Shown: positions 17,763 through 27,653, counted from the stretch's first letter. The stretch is DNA of 64,000 nucleotides from Verrucomicrobiaceae bacterium (GCA_019694165.1 JAIBCL010000027.1:1-64000), one strand, 5' to 3'. The notes: a model not told the origin generated them from the letters alone. A program made the numbers and translations.

Positions 17763-19868
17763 ATGAACTCTCGTCTGCTTCTGTGTTCCTGCCTGGCTCT
17801 CAGCGTCTCGCTTCATGCGGCGGATGACTTCACTGTGCTCTCGCCAGATGCAGGACAGCGTTTTGAGCGATGGCTGACGAATGAGTTCAACGCCCTCGTC
17901 GATGCCCGCAGCGCGGCGTTTGAAAAGATGATCAAGAGCGAGGCCGCTTGCAAACAATGGCAGCAGGAGCGACGCGCGTTTTTCATCGAGCGCATCGGTG
18001 GACTGCCAGAACGCACGCCATTGAATCCGCAGATCACCGGCGCGCTCACGGGCAAAGGCTATCGCGTGGAGAAAATTATGCTGGAGACACGGCCCTCGTT
18101 TCATCTCACCGCGAATCTTTACCTGCCCGACACACCGCCGCCCTGGCCTGCCGTCATCGTTCCGTGTGGTCACAGTCATGAAGGCAAGGCCGTGGGGCAG
18201 TATCAGCTCGTGTGCATGTTGCTCGCGCGGCACGGGTTGGCCGCGATGTGCTACGATCCGATCGGCCAGGGTGAGCGCTATCAGATGCTCGACCTGGAGC
18301 ACAAGCGCGAGGTCTTCGACGACGCGCCGCATGTGAAGACACCGCATCCGAACACACGGCTGATGTGCACCACGGAGCACACGATGATGGGACTCAGCAG
18401 CGCGTTGCTCGGTGCGAACGTCGCGCAGTATCGCATCTGGGACGGGATGCGTGTGATCGACTACTTGCAGAGCCGCAAGGACATCATCGCCGACAAGATC
18501 GGCTGCACGGGCAATTCCGGTGGCGGCACGGAGACAGCGTATCTCATGGCGCTCGATGAGCGCATCGTCGCCGCAGCACCGGGTTGCTTCCTCACCACGT
18601 TCCGCAAGCTCATCGAAATCAAAGGGCCGCAGGACGGCGAGCAGAACATCTTCGGCCAGATCGCATTCGGCATGGACGAGGCCGACTACTGCATCATGCG
18701 CGCGCCGAAGCCCACGCTCATCTGCGCGGGAACCCGCGATGCGACCTTCGACTTCGGCGGCACCTGGGATCTCTTCCGCGACGCGAAGCGCTTCTACTCG
18801 CGCCTCGGTCACGCAGACGCCATTGACCTCGTCGCGCCTGACGCACCGCATGGCTTCACGCTCCAACTGCGCGAAGCCGTCACGCGCTTCTTCTCGCGTC
18901 ATCTGCTCGGCAAAGATGTCGTCGTGCGCGAGATCGAGCATCTGCCCGACAGCTTCACCGACGATCAGCTTCGTGACTTCAGCAAACCCGACTGGACCGC
19001 CGAGCAACTTCAATGCACGCCCAAAGGCCAGGTCTTGCTCCTACCCGGCGAGCGCAGTGTGTTTCAAATCAACACCGACCTCGCGATGAAGCTGAAAGCC
19101 GAGCGCGCCGCGAAATGGTCAAAGCTCGACGACTCGTCCAAAACTCAACTCATCCGCGAAACGATCAGCGCCCAGCCCATCGAGAAGTCCGACGTGCAAA
19201 CACTTGGCTCCATCGAGCGCGCCAACGGCAGCATTCGCAAACTCGCGCTCACCGTCGCACCGAATCTGCAAATCCCCGCGCTCGCCTTTGTCCCGAAGAA
19301 GCCGAACGGCAACGCCACGCTCTACCTTCACGGCACCAGCAAGACCGCCGACCTCGCGACCATCGAAGCGATGATGAACGAATGCCGTGTCGTGCTCGCC
19401 GCCGACCTGCGCGGCATCGGCGAAACGGAGACCGGCTTCACACGCAAAGCCTACGGAGCCGGACGCTTCGGACGCGATCTGCTCGAAGTCCTGACCGCGT
19501 ATCTCATGGGCAAGAACTATATCGGCTACCGCACCGAAGACATCGAAGCCTGGTTGCACTACTTGCAATCCGGTCAACTCACCGGCACCGCGCCGAAGCA
19601 GATCGATCTCATCGCCGTCGGCGAGACCACGATTCCCTCGCTGCACGCCGCTGCCTTGCATCGTGATGCCTTCGCGCACGTCACACTGAGGCAGATGATC
19701 CCGTCCTGGGAATCCATCGTCACCGCCACCGAGACCTTCGATCAAGCTGCGAACATCGTGCATGGTGCGCTGCGGAACTACGACTTGCCGGAGCTGATGG
19801 ACTTCGTCGGACGCGACAAGATCACGCTCACGGAGCCTGTGGATGTGATGGGGAAGGCTCGCCCCTGA
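17763..19868 (+). CDS. Secreted alpha/beta hydrolase (acetylxylan-esterase / CE15-like family)
   Basis: 701 residues from the ATG at 17763, chosen because it opens a clear signal peptide (MNSRLLLCSCLALSVSLHA, cut near 19). The first domain is an alpha/beta hydrolase related to bacterial acetyl-xylan and glucuronyl esterase-like proteins: PCGHSHEGK, nucleophile elbow GNSGGGTE (Ser near 251), Asp in AGTRDATFD (near 325), His in DAPHGF (near 362). A second hydrolase-like domain (about 480-690: LYLHGTSKTADLA, RGIGETETGF) lacks an obvious nucleophile. It is presumably periplasmic and acts on plant- or algal-polysaccharide side groups. It is divergent from the cytochrome gene with only 137 bp between them. 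Confidence 0.85.
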   Translation: MNSRLLLCSCLALSVSLHAADDFTVLSPDAGQRFERWLTNEFNALVDARSAAFEKMIKSEAACKQWQQERRAFFIERIGGLPERTPLNPQITGALTGKGYRVEKIMLETRPSFHLTANLYLPDTPPPWPAVIVPCGHSHEGKAVGQYQLVCMLLARHGLAAMCYDPIGQGERYQMLDLEHKREVFDDAPHVKTPHPNTRLMCTTEHTMMGLSSALLGANVAQYRIWDGMRVIDYLQSRKDIIADKIGCTGNSGGGTETAYLMALDERIVAAAPGCFLTTFRKLIEIKGPQDGEQNIFGQIAFGMDEADYCIMRAPKPTLICAGTRDATFDFGGTWDLFRDAKRFYSRLGHADAIDLVAPDAPHGFTLQLREAVTRFFSRHLLGKDVVVREIEHLPDSFTDDQLRDFSKPDWTAEQLQCTPKGQVLLLPGERSVFQINTDLAMKLKAERAAKWSKLDDSSKTQLIRETISAQPIEKSDVQTLGSIERANGSIRKLALTVAPNLQIPALAFVPKKPNGNATLYLHGTSKTADLATIEAMMNECRVVLAADLRGIGETETGFTRKAYGAGRFGRDLLEVLTAYLMGKNYIGYRTEDIEAWLHYLQSGQLTGTAPKQIDLIAVGETTIPSLHAAALHRDAFAHVTLRQMIPSWESIVTATETFDQAANIVHGALRNYDLPELMDFVGRDKITLTEPVDVMGKARP

Positions 19869-20056
19869 TCGAACACCAGCCTGCATGTCCGAGGTTGGCG
19901 TAGGAAATTAACAAAGGGCAGGGGAAGCTGAACGAGAACGGCCGGTCTGCCGCTCCGATTCTGCCAACAAGACATCGGGCGCCCATACCGGCTGCGCTGA
20001 TGCGCGAGCGGCAAGATGGCCGTGCTCAGTTCGTTGCATCTGCACGTTCTCTGAAA

Positions 20057-21373
20057 ATGAAACACCTCCATCGCCGTCAATTTCTCCGCGACCTCGGCAT
20101 CTCCGCCGGCGCGCTGCCGTTCCTCGCAGGACTGCCCGGTCTGACCGGCGCTCCCGTGCCGCAGAAGCGTCAGCGGCTTGTCATCATGTTTTCACCGAAC
20201 GGCACGCTGCCGAACGAGTTCTGGCCCGATCAGGAAGGCGAGAACTTTAGCTTCAAGTCAATCCTCCGGCCCCTGGAGCCGTTCAAGAAGCAGATGCTGG
20301 TACTGCACGGCATCGCGAACAAAGTGCGTGGCGATGGCGACAGCCACATGCGCGGCATGAGCTGCCTTCTGACCTGTGATGAACTGCTCAAGGGAAACAT
20401 CATGGGCGGCGGCGGGAATCCGGCCGGCTGGGCCGGCAACATCTCCATTGACCAGGAGCTGAAGAACTTCCTCCAGTCTCGAAAGGAAACCAAGACGCGC
20501 TTCGGCTCGCTGGAGTTCGGCGTCGCGGTGCCCGAGCGCGCCGATCCCTGGACGCGCATGAGCTATGCCGGTGCGAACCAGCCCGTCGCGCCCATCGATG
20601 ATCCGCACCAGATTCTCAAGAAGCTCTACGGCCAGATGAAGGACAAGGAGAGCCTCGTGAGCATCCTCGACGATGTGCGCGGTGATTTGAAACGCGTCTC
20701 CTCCAAGCTTGGCGCGCGGGACAAGGCGTTGCTCGAGCAGCACATGGAGCTGGTGCGCGGCCTTGAGCAGGATCTGGCCGAGGCCGACAAGCAGGGAAAG
20801 CTCGCCCATCCGGTTCCGCGGGTCGATCCCACCATCGAACTCGTGAACGACAACACCCCGCAAATCAGCCGCATCCAGATCGATCTGCTCGTCAATGCGC
20901 TGGCCAACGACATGGCGCGCGTCGCCACATTGCAATACATGCGATCCGTCGGCATGGCGCAGATGCGCTGGCTCGGCATCGAGGAGGGGCACCATTCGCT
21001 CTCGCACGATCCCGACGACAAGAAGGACAGCTACGAGAAGCTCATGAAGATCAACGCCTGGTTCGCCGGCGAATTTGCCCATCTTGCGAAGCGTCTGAGC
21101 GAGACGCCCGAGCCGGCCGGCGAGGGGTCCATGCTCGACCACACGCTCCTCGTCTGGACGAACGAACTTGGAAAAGGCAACACGCACACGCTCGACAACA
21201 TCCCCTACGTCATGCTCGGCGGCGGCTTCGGTTTCAAGACAGGCCGCAGCCTCAAGTACGACAAGGCCGCGCACAACCGCCTCTGGCTGGCCGTGGCCCA
21301 CGCGATGGGACATGAACTGAAAACCTTCGGCAAGGCGGAGCTTTGCGAAGGCGGCGCTCTGAGCCTGGCTTGA
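20057..21373 (+). CDS. Tat-exported DUF1552 protein
   Basis: 438 residues from the ATG at 20057. The start is set by a twin-arginine signal (HRRQFLRD, then GISAGALPFLAGLPGL). The body is a DUF1552 protein, an abundant uncharacterised family in Planctomycetes and Verrucomicrobia. Features visible are MFSPNGTLPNEFWP, MLVLHGIAN, GDSHMRGMSCLLT, EEGHHSLSH and TLLVWTNELGKGNTH. The HH and NELG motifs suggest a metal-bound active site related to the sulfatase/DUF1501 group, but this is inference. Family members often accompany planctomycete-type cytochromes; no DUF1592/1588 cytochrome partner is adjacent here. Confidence 0.9.
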   Translation: MKHLHRRQFLRDLGISAGALPFLAGLPGLTGAPVPQKRQRLVIMFSPNGTLPNEFWPDQEGENFSFKSILRPLEPFKKQMLVLHGIANKVRGDGDSHMRGMSCLLTCDELLKGNIMGGGGNPAGWAGNISIDQELKNFLQSRKETKTRFGSLEFGVAVPERADPWTRMSYAGANQPVAPIDDPHQILKKLYGQMKDKESLVSILDDVRGDLKRVSSKLGARDKALLEQHMELVRGLEQDLAEADKQGKLAHPVPRVDPTIELVNDNTPQISRIQIDLLVNALANDMARVATLQYMRSVGMAQMRWLGIEEGHHSLSHDPDDKKDSYEKLMKINAWFAGEFAHLAKRLSETPEPAGEGSMLDHTLLVWTNELGKGNTHTLDNIPYVMLGGGFGFKTGRSLKYDKAAHNRLWLAVAHAMGHELKTFGKAELCEGGALSLA

Positions 21374-21427
21374 TCCTCGCCGCAGTCCTTCTTTCTCCGG
21401 CCTCTTCCACCTTTCCGCCCGCGCACC

Positions 21428-21853
21428 ATGTCCGCCGCCGCCCTCATCGAGCGCTATTACCACACGTTCAATTCCGGTGATCGCGATGCCTTGCTCGATC
21501 TCCTCACCGACGACGTCATGCATGACATCAACCAGGGCGGTTGCGAACGGGGCAAGGACGATTTTCGCCGCTTCCTCCAGCGGATGGACCGTTGCTATCG
21601 CGAGAAGGTTGTCGATCTCGTCGTGTTCTCGAATTCCGAAGGCACGCGTGCCGCCGCCGAGTTCTTCATCGATGGCACCTATCTCGCCACCGACGACGGC
21701 CTCCCGGACGCGACGGGGCAGACCTATCATTTGCGTGTCGGGGCATTCTTCGAGATCCGCGACGGACGCATCTCGCGCGTCACGAACTACTACAATCTGC
21801 AGGAGTGGCTCCGGCTCATCGACGCGCCGACCGGGCGGCAGGCCCGCGAGTAG
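21428..21853 (+). CDS. NTF2-like / SnoaL-type ketosteroid-isomerase-related protein
   Basis: 141 residues, cytosolic. It has the NTF2-like cone-fold pattern: ALIERYYHTFNSGDRDALLDLL at the N-terminus, a central RFLQRMDRCY helix and the closing strands TYHLRVGAFFEIRDGRISRVTNYYN. The length and the GxFFEIRDGxI motif match the ketosteroid-isomerase-related subgroup. These small proteins can be isomerases, cyclases or ligand binders, so no reaction is assigned. It starts 54 bp after the DUF1552 gene, possibly in the same transcript. Confidence 0.8.
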   Translation: MSAAALIERYYHTFNSGDRDALLDLLTDDVMHDINQGGCERGKDDFRRFLQRMDRCYREKVVDLVVFSNSEGTRAAAEFFIDGTYLATDDGLPDATGQTYHLRVGAFFEIRDGRISRVTNYYNLQEWLRLIDAPTGRQARE

Positions 21854-22022
21854 GCGCCTTATTGCAAAGGGGCTTGCCCATGCGTTCGGTCGAGGCGAAG
21901 CGCGCATCCTGAGATTTGCCCGCCCAGAGCTGCCGCGCTGAAAAAGTGAAGTGCCTGCCGTCCCGTCGAACTTCTCCTTGTGCGCTCCCGCCACTGCTTC
22001 ACATTCGGCACCTTTTCGCTCC

Positions 22023-22673
22023 ATGCTTCGGTTTCAAATCTTCGGCTTTCCGGTGACGGTCCACTGGATGTTCTGGATCGTCTCAGCCCTGCTCGGCGAG
22101 GCGGCCACGGCCTCGTCTCCGGGCGCTCTGCAGAGCGTGGCGGTGTGGGTGGCGTGCGTGTTCGTTTCGGTGCTCTGGCATGAACTCGGTCACGCATTCA
22201 TGATGCGGCGCTTTGGCGAGCAGCAGCCCCATATCCTGCTTTATGGAGGCGGCGGCCTCGCCATGAGCCGCGCATTTCGCACGCGCTTCGAGCAGGTGCT
22301 CGTGAGTCTGGCCGGACCGCTGGCGGGATTTGGCCTCGCGTTTCTCGTGTGGCTGATCGACCGCGCGTTTCCGGCCGCGCCGCGGTCGTTGCTCGAGGGG
22401 GCGGTGGTGCGGCTTCTGTTCATCAACATCGTCTGGTCTGTGGTGAATCTGCTGCCGGTGATCCCGCTCGATGGCGGCCGCATCACCGAGGCGTTGCTGG
22501 CAAATCACCGCCGTCTCGCCCTGACGATCAGCCTTGTGTGTGGTGCGGGCTTGGCGGTGTTCTTCGCCACACGGGGCAGCATGTTCACCACCCTCATGTT
22601 TGCCGCCATGGCAATGGACAACTGGCGTTCTCTTCAAGGCCGCGCCACCACCGGCTGGATGGGGCACGGCTGA
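22023..22673 (+). CDS. Site-2 protease family (M50) intramembrane zinc metalloprotease
   Basis: 216 residues from the ATG at 22023, chosen because it opens directly on FQIFGFPVTVHWMFW, the usual S2P start. The zinc site HELGH (near residue 58) and the second motif PLDGGRI (near 154) are intact, with about six hydrophobic segments between and around them. These proteins cleave substrates within the membrane, for example anti-sigma factors. There is no PDZ or CBS domain, so this is the minimal form. The M20 peptidase gene begins 15 bp after its stop, so the two are likely coexpressed. Confidence 0.9.
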   Translation: MLRFQIFGFPVTVHWMFWIVSALLGEAATASSPGALQSVAVWVACVFVSVLWHELGHAFMMRRFGEQQPHILLYGGGGLAMSRAFRTRFEQVLVSLAGPLAGFGLAFLVWLIDRAFPAAPRSLLEGAVVRLLFINIVWSVVNLLPVIPLDGGRITEALLANHRRLALTISLVCGAGLAVFFATRGSMFTTLMFAAMAMDNWRSLQGRATTGWMGHG

Positions 22674-22688
22674 TGCGATCGATCTCTC

Positions 22689-24017
22689 ATGCAAAACGAA
22701 CTCGACGACCTTCTCACGGTGCTGCGCTTCCCTAGCGTCTCCACCGACAAAACCCATGACAACGATGTGCGTGCGTGCGCGGACTGGCTCGCGCGCAAGC
22801 TGCAGTCTCTAAAACTCAACGTGCAGATTCATGAGACACCGGGGCATCCGGTCGTCGTTGCGCGCAATGAGCACCGCGCGGACCGCAGGACCGTGCTCAT
22901 CTACGGCCACTACGACGTGCAGCCGCCCGACCCGCTCGGCGAGTGGAAGAGCCCGCCGTTCGAACCCGCCATCCGCGACGGCCGCATTTTCTGCCGGGGT
23001 GCGACGGACAACAAAGGCCAGTTCATGGCGCACCTGCGCGGTATCGAGCAGACTCTCGCCGAAGACGGCGACCTGCCGGTCAATCTCATTTTCCTCATCG
23101 AAGGCGAGGAGGAAATCGGCAGTCCGCACCTGCGGCCATTCCTTGAGAAGCACCGCGATGCGCTGCGGTGCGATGTCGTCGCCATTTCCGACACCGGCAT
23201 GGTGGCGCGGGGCGTGGGCACCTTCACATATGGCATTCGCGGCATCGCCTGCATGGAGGTGAAGGTAAAGGGACCCTCCATCGATCTGCACTCCGGGATT
23301 TTCGGCGGTGCGGTGGCGAACCCCGCCACGATGGCCGCCCGTCTTGCCGCGACACTGCATGATGACCAGGGCAGGGTGGCCGTGGCAGGCTTTTACGATG
23401 ACGTGCTCCCGATTCAGGATTGGGAGCGCGAGGCTTGGAATGCGCTCGGTGACAGCACGCCTGAGACGCTGCAGCTCACCGGTGCGCCTGCCCTCTTTGG
23501 CGAGCCCGGCTTTCACGAGCGCGAGCGCCGTTGGGCGCGGCCGACGGCGGAGATCAATGGCATCGGTGGCGGTTACCAGGGACCCGGCTCCAAGACCGTG
23601 ATCCCGCGCGAGGCGATGATGAAGCTCTCCTTCCGCCTGGTGCCGGCGCAGAATCCGGACTCAATCCTCGATCTGGCCGAGGCGCATTTGCGCCGTCACA
23701 CGCCGCCCGGCGTCACGCTCGAAATCACGCGCGGCCACACAGGTCCATCATATGTGATGGATCCGCACTCCCCGGCCGGCAAAGCGGCGCAGCGTGCATT
23801 GAAGCAGACGTTCGGCGGACATGTGGCGCTCATCCGCGAAGGCGGCAGCATCCCGATCGTGCAGGCTTTCAAGGAGGTGCTCGGCGTGGACACCCTGCTG
23901 CTCGGTCTCGCTCTGCCAGACAGCCAGCTTCATGCGCCGAACGAAAATTTCGTGATCCAATGTTATCACGACGGAGTGCGCTTGAATCGTGCCCTGCTCA
24001 AGGAACTCGCGGGCTGA
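22689..24017 (+). CDS. M20 family metallopeptidase (dipeptidase / ArgE-DapE superfamily)
   Basis: 442 residues, the usual length, cytosolic. The cocatalytic zinc ligands and catalytic acids are present: YGHYDVQP (near 72), GATDNKGQ (near 106), EGEEEIGS (near 138-145), SDTGM (near 169) and a late HAPNEN loop supplying the last ligand (near 418). The dimerisation-domain region GGGYQGPGSKTVIP is typical of CNDP-like dipeptidases. It is predicted to hydrolyse dipeptides or N-acyl amino acids; specificity is not readable from sequence. It lies 15 bp downstream of the site-2 protease gene. Confidence 0.92.
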   Translation: MQNELDDLLTVLRFPSVSTDKTHDNDVRACADWLARKLQSLKLNVQIHETPGHPVVVARNEHRADRRTVLIYGHYDVQPPDPLGEWKSPPFEPAIRDGRIFCRGATDNKGQFMAHLRGIEQTLAEDGDLPVNLIFLIEGEEEIGSPHLRPFLEKHRDALRCDVVAISDTGMVARGVGTFTYGIRGIACMEVKVKGPSIDLHSGIFGGAVANPATMAARLAATLHDDQGRVAVAGFYDDVLPIQDWEREAWNALGDSTPETLQLTGAPALFGEPGFHERERRWARPTAEINGIGGGYQGPGSKTVIPREAMMKLSFRLVPAQNPDSILDLAEAHLRRHTPPGVTLEITRGHTGPSYVMDPHSPAGKAAQRALKQTFGGHVALIREGGSIPIVQAFKEVLGVDTLLLGLALPDSQLHAPNENFVIQCYHDGVRLNRALLKELAG

Positions 24018-24123
24018 GAAATCACCCTGCGGTTTTTTGTATGCCGAAAAAACTTTTTTTCCGGGCAACCAGCCCTGGCACCTCCTGTTTCACCCCGTCG
24101 CAAACCCAAACTCATACCAGAAC

Positions 24124-25062
24124 ATGAAACCCAGACATACATTACTATTCGGAATCAGTCTTCTGTGCCTCGCCACGGGAGCAACCATGGCACAGCAAGG
24201 TGGCGGACGGCCCGGCGGACCCGGTGGCGGAGGCGGCGAAGGCGCCGGTGGACGCATCGCCGAATTCATCAAGAAGGCCGACGCCAACAGCGACGGCAAG
24301 ATTTCCAAGGAAGAATTCTTGAAGGCGTCCGCCGCCGAGGCCGAGGAGCGCTTCGGCAAGCTCGATGCGAACAGCGACGGTTCGGTCGATCAGGCCGAGA
24401 TCGCGCAACTCGGCCAGCGTTTGCGTGAGTCAGGTGGTCGCGGCGGTGCCGAAGGCGGAGGACCCGGTATGCGCCGTCCCGGAGGTGAGGGCGGTGAGGG
24501 AGGCTTTCGTCGGCCGCCCGGAGGGGACGGAGGCCAGCCCCAAGGCGGACCTCCTGGAGGTCCTGGTGGCCCTGGCGGTCAGCGCCCGCAAGGCGGCCCC
24601 GGTGGGCCGGGAGGTCCTGGCGGTCCTGGAGGCCCCGGTGGTCAGCAGGGCGGTTTCGGCGGACGTGGCCAGGGCGGCATGATGGGCATCAATCCCGATG
24701 AGATGTTCACCAAGATGGACAAGAACAGCGATGGCAATGTCGATCTCGCCGAGTACAGCGCACCGCAGAAGGAGGAGATCGAAGCCCGCTTCAAGAGGAC
24801 CGATGAAAACGGCGACGGCAAGATCTCCAAGGAAGAACTCAAAGCCGGCATCGAGAAAATGCGTGCCAGCATGATGCAGCAGCGTGGTGGTCCGGGCATG
24901 CGTGGTCCTGGTGGTCAGGGCGGTCCTGGCGGACCCGGCGGACCCGGCGGACCTGGTGGCGAAGGCGGCTTCCGTCGTCCGCCCGGAGGCGACGGCGCTC
25001 CCACTGGCCGTCCCCGTCCCGAAGGCGAAGGTGACGCTCCGAAAAAAGAAGGCGGAGTCTGA
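24124..25062 (+). CDS. Secreted EF-hand protein with Gly-Gly-Pro repeats
   Basis: 312 residues from the ATG at 24124, with a signal peptide (HTLLFGISLLCLATGATMAQ). Two EF-hand pairs are visible: DANSDGKISKEEF and DANSDGSVDQAEI near residues 55-95, and DKNSDGNVDLAEY and DENGDGKISKEEL near 200-240. All have the canonical 1,3,5,12 calcium ligands. The pairs are separated and followed by low-complexity Gly/Pro runs of GGP triplets (about 105-185 and 255-312), in which every third residue is Gly. A collagen-like or polyproline-II extracellular linker is inferred. A strong intrinsic terminator follows, so it is probably monocistronic. Confidence 0.88.
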   Translation: MKPRHTLLFGISLLCLATGATMAQQGGGRPGGPGGGGGEGAGGRIAEFIKKADANSDGKISKEEFLKASAAEAEERFGKLDANSDGSVDQAEIAQLGQRLRESGGRGGAEGGGPGMRRPGGEGGEGGFRRPPGGDGGQPQGGPPGGPGGPGGQRPQGGPGGPGGPGGPGGPGGQQGGFGGRGQGGMMGINPDEMFTKMDKNSDGNVDLAEYSAPQKEEIEARFKRTDENGDGKISKEELKAGIEKMRASMMQQRGGPGMRGPGGQGGPGGPGGPGGPGGEGGFRRPPGGDGAPTGRPRPEGEGDAPKKEGGV

Positions 25063-25094
25063 GCCATCAGGCCTCTACAATAGCTGAACTCGAG

Positions 25095-25130
25095 GAGCGG
25101 GATGTCGCCGGACATCCCGCTCTTTTTTTT
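25095..25130 (+). terminator. Intrinsic terminator after the EF-hand gene
   Basis: Perfect 12-bp stem GAGCGGGATGTC / GACATCCCGCTC with a 4-nt loop, followed by an eight-T run (25123-25130). It starts 33 bp after the EF-hand stop codon. Confidence 0.93.
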
Positions 25131-25207
25131 GGTACACCCGGCAGAGCGCGCTCACTTCGTTCACGCGATTTGCCACGCGTCAGCCCTCGCGCTATGGGGG
25201 GCGCGTC

Positions 25208-26377
25208 ATGTCTGCCCTCATCATCCTTCCTCGCGCTCGAATTTTTCATGGTCACGACTGGGTCTATGCCACCGAGGTGAAGAACCGCAGCGGCGATCCG
25301 CAGCCCGGCGATGTGGTCACGCTCAAAGACGTGCGCGGCAAGCCCCTCGGCAGCGCCATCTACAATCCGAAGTCGCAAATCATTGCACGGCGCTTCTCGT
25401 TCCGTGCGCAGGATCTCGACTTGGATTTCTTCATGCGCCGCATCCAGCGCGCGATCAAGCACCGCGAGACGCTCGGCATCGACACCACGCTCTGCCGGCT
25501 CGTGTGGAGCGAGTCCGACGGCCTGCCCGGACTCATCGTCGATCGCTACGGTCATCACCTCGTGATCCAGACGCTCACGCTCGCGCTCGACCTGCGGCAG
25601 GACCTCATTGTGCAGGCGCTCGTGGAGCTGCTGAATCCCGTGGCGATCGTCGAGCGCAATGAAGCGCCCGTGCGCCGGGCCGAGGGCATGGACCTGCGCA
25701 AGGGCATCGTTCATGGCGCGCTCGCGGGCCCCGTGCAGCTCCGCCACGAAGGTGCCGTCTTCACCGTCGATCTCATGGAGGGCCAGAAGACCGGCCTGTA
25801 TCTCGACCAGCTCGACAACTACCGCCACGTCGCGGGCCTGGCGAATGGCCGGCGCGTGCTGGATTGCTTTACGAACCAGGGTGGCTTCGCCCAGGCCTGC
25901 GCGCTGGCCGGTGCCGGAGAAGTCACCGCCGTCGATGCCAGCGAGAGCGCCATCGCAACCGCGGCCGCAAACGCCACCGCCGCCGGCGCGCGCATCAAGT
26001 TCATCAGCGACAACTGCTTCGACTACCTCAAGGCTGCCGAAGCACAAGGCGACACGCACGATCTCATCATCCTCGATCCGCCGTCCTTCACGAAGACCAA
26101 AGGCTCCGTCCACGACGCGTTGCGCGGCTACAAGGAAATCCACCTCCGCGCTCTGAAGATGCTCCAGCCAGGCGGTATTCTCGCCACCTTCAGTTGCTCG
26201 CATCACATCTCGATGAAGGAGTTCCACCAGATGATCGTTGACGCCGCCGTCGATGCAAAGCGCACGCTGCGCCAGGTGGCCGTTTACAGTCAGCGTCCCG
26301 ACCACCCGATCATCGCCGGCCTGCCTGAGACGGAGTACCTGCGCGGCTACGCCTTCGAGGTCATGGCTTCGTGGTGA
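25208..26377 (+). CDS. rlmI: Class I SAM-dependent rRNA methyltransferase, RlmI-like
   Basis: 389 residues. An N-terminal PUA domain (HDWVYATEVK, PGDVVTLKD, about 1-75) is followed by the EEHEE-type linker and a Rossmann methyltransferase. The SAM loop VLDCFTNQGGFAQACA lies near 217, the acidic VDAS near 241, the catalytic DPPSFTK near 291, and the FSCSHH cysteine near 331. This matches the RlmI/YccW family that makes m5C1962 in 23S rRNA. RlmI homologues are sometimes annotated generically, so target specificity is inferred. It lies just after the EF-hand terminator and has its own leader. Confidence 0.88.
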   Translation: MSALIILPRARIFHGHDWVYATEVKNRSGDPQPGDVVTLKDVRGKPLGSAIYNPKSQIIARRFSFRAQDLDLDFFMRRIQRAIKHRETLGIDTTLCRLVWSESDGLPGLIVDRYGHHLVIQTLTLALDLRQDLIVQALVELLNPVAIVERNEAPVRRAEGMDLRKGIVHGALAGPVQLRHEGAVFTVDLMEGQKTGLYLDQLDNYRHVAGLANGRRVLDCFTNQGGFAQACALAGAGEVTAVDASESAIATAAANATAAGARIKFISDNCFDYLKAAEAQGDTHDLIILDPPSFTKTKGSVHDALRGYKEIHLRALKMLQPGGILATFSCSHHISMKEFHQMIVDAAVDAKRTLRQVAVYSQRPDHPIIAGLPETEYLRGYAFEVMASW

Positions 26378-26522
26378 GCCGGCGAAACCGGCGGCAGGAA
26401 GAAGCGCTTCGGCCGCGGAATAGAGCGCGGGAGTGTGAGCGGGGTGGGAACGGAATCACCTGCCAGACGCCGTGCATTTCGCCGTGAGACAACGCCGTGT
26501 GAACCACCGTATCTCCAATGTC

Positions 26523-27653
26523 ATGCGCATCCTGCCGCCAAGTCTGGCCCTGCTCGCCCTCGCCGCTGCGATGCGTGCGCACACACCGCCATCCGACGCG
26601 CCTTCACCGAAGCTCGTGATCATGCCGCTGCCGGAAGCCGCTCCAGCGCCCCCGGGCAATCCTGCCACGACCGGCAAGATCGCCCTCGGCCGCCTCCTGT
26701 TTTTCGATCCCGTTCTCTCGGCCACCGGCGATGTCGCGTGCGCGACGTGCCATCATCCGTCGCTCGGCTGGGCCGATGGACGCGCGACTCCGCTCGGCGT
26801 AAATGCTGCCGGCATCGGCCCGGCGAGGCGCCGGGCGCGCGCGGATCAGTTCCCCATTGTGAAGCGGAACGCGCCGACGGTGCTGAATGCCGGCTTCAAT
26901 GGCATCACCATCGAAGGCCGGTGCGATCCTCAGACCGCGCCGATGTTTTGGGACTCGCGCGAACTCTCGCTTGAAGCCCAGGCGCTTGCGCCCATCCGCG
27001 CCGCCGAGGAAATGCGCGGGGATGTGTGTGCCGAGTCCGCCGCCATCGGCGGAGCTGTGAAGCGCGTGCGGGACATCGCGCTGTATCGGGACCTGTTTGC
27101 GAAAGCGTTTGGCACTGGCGACGTCATGACTGCGGTGAATCTCGGCAAAGCCATCGCCGCGTTTGAGAGATCCCTCGTGACCGCGGATGCGCCTTACGAT
27201 CGTTTCGCTCGCGGTGATGCCGCGGCGCTCACGGACTTGCAGAAACGCGGACTGAAAGCCTTCGAGTCGGCTGGTTGCCCGGCATGTCACAACGGCCCGA
27301 TGCTCTCGGACTACAAACTCCACTTCATCGGCACTCCCGGACAGAAGGAGAATCGAGACTTTCGCACGCCATCGCTCCGTAATCTCAAACACACCGCGCC
27401 CTACATGCACAATGGCAGCGTCGCCACCATCGCGGACGTGCTCATCTTTTATGACCGCCTCATGGATGCCAGCAGCGAGACGCTCGATGGCGGTGATGCG
27501 CCCGCGCAGCCGCTCGATCCACTTTTGAAAACGCTGAACGTGAACCCTGACGATTTTGCTGCGATCGAAGCCTTTCTTGATGGATTGAACGACGACAGCT
27601 ACGACCGCAGCATGCCCGATGCCGTGCCGAGCGGTCTGCCGGTGCCGAAGTGA
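26523..27653 (+). CDS. Dihaem cytochrome c peroxidase-family protein
   Basis: 376 residues from the ATG at 26523, which opens a signal peptide (MRILPPSLALLALAAAMRAH). The first haem site CATCH (near 73) lies in the ATGDVACATCHHPSLGWADGR context, and the second, CPACH (near 252), in GLKAFESAGCPACHNGP. FRTPSLRNLKHTAPYMHNGS is the canonical bacterial CcpA/MauG C-terminal motif. It is periplasmic, reducing hydrogen peroxide or performing a MauG-type oxidation. It precedes the large cytochrome fusion gene by 200 bp and could share its redox pathway. Confidence 0.92.
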   Translation: MRILPPSLALLALAAAMRAHTPPSDAPSPKLVIMPLPEAAPAPPGNPATTGKIALGRLLFFDPVLSATGDVACATCHHPSLGWADGRATPLGVNAAGIGPARRRARADQFPIVKRNAPTVLNAGFNGITIEGRCDPQTAPMFWDSRELSLEAQALAPIRAAEEMRGDVCAESAAIGGAVKRVRDIALYRDLFAKAFGTGDVMTAVNLGKAIAAFERSLVTADAPYDRFARGDAAALTDLQKRGLKAFESAGCPACHNGPMLSDYKLHFIGTPGQKENRDFRTPSLRNLKHTAPYMHNGSVATIADVLIFYDRLMDASSETLDGGDAPAQPLDPLLKTLNVNPDDFAAIEAFLDGLNDDSYDRSMPDAVPSGLPVPK

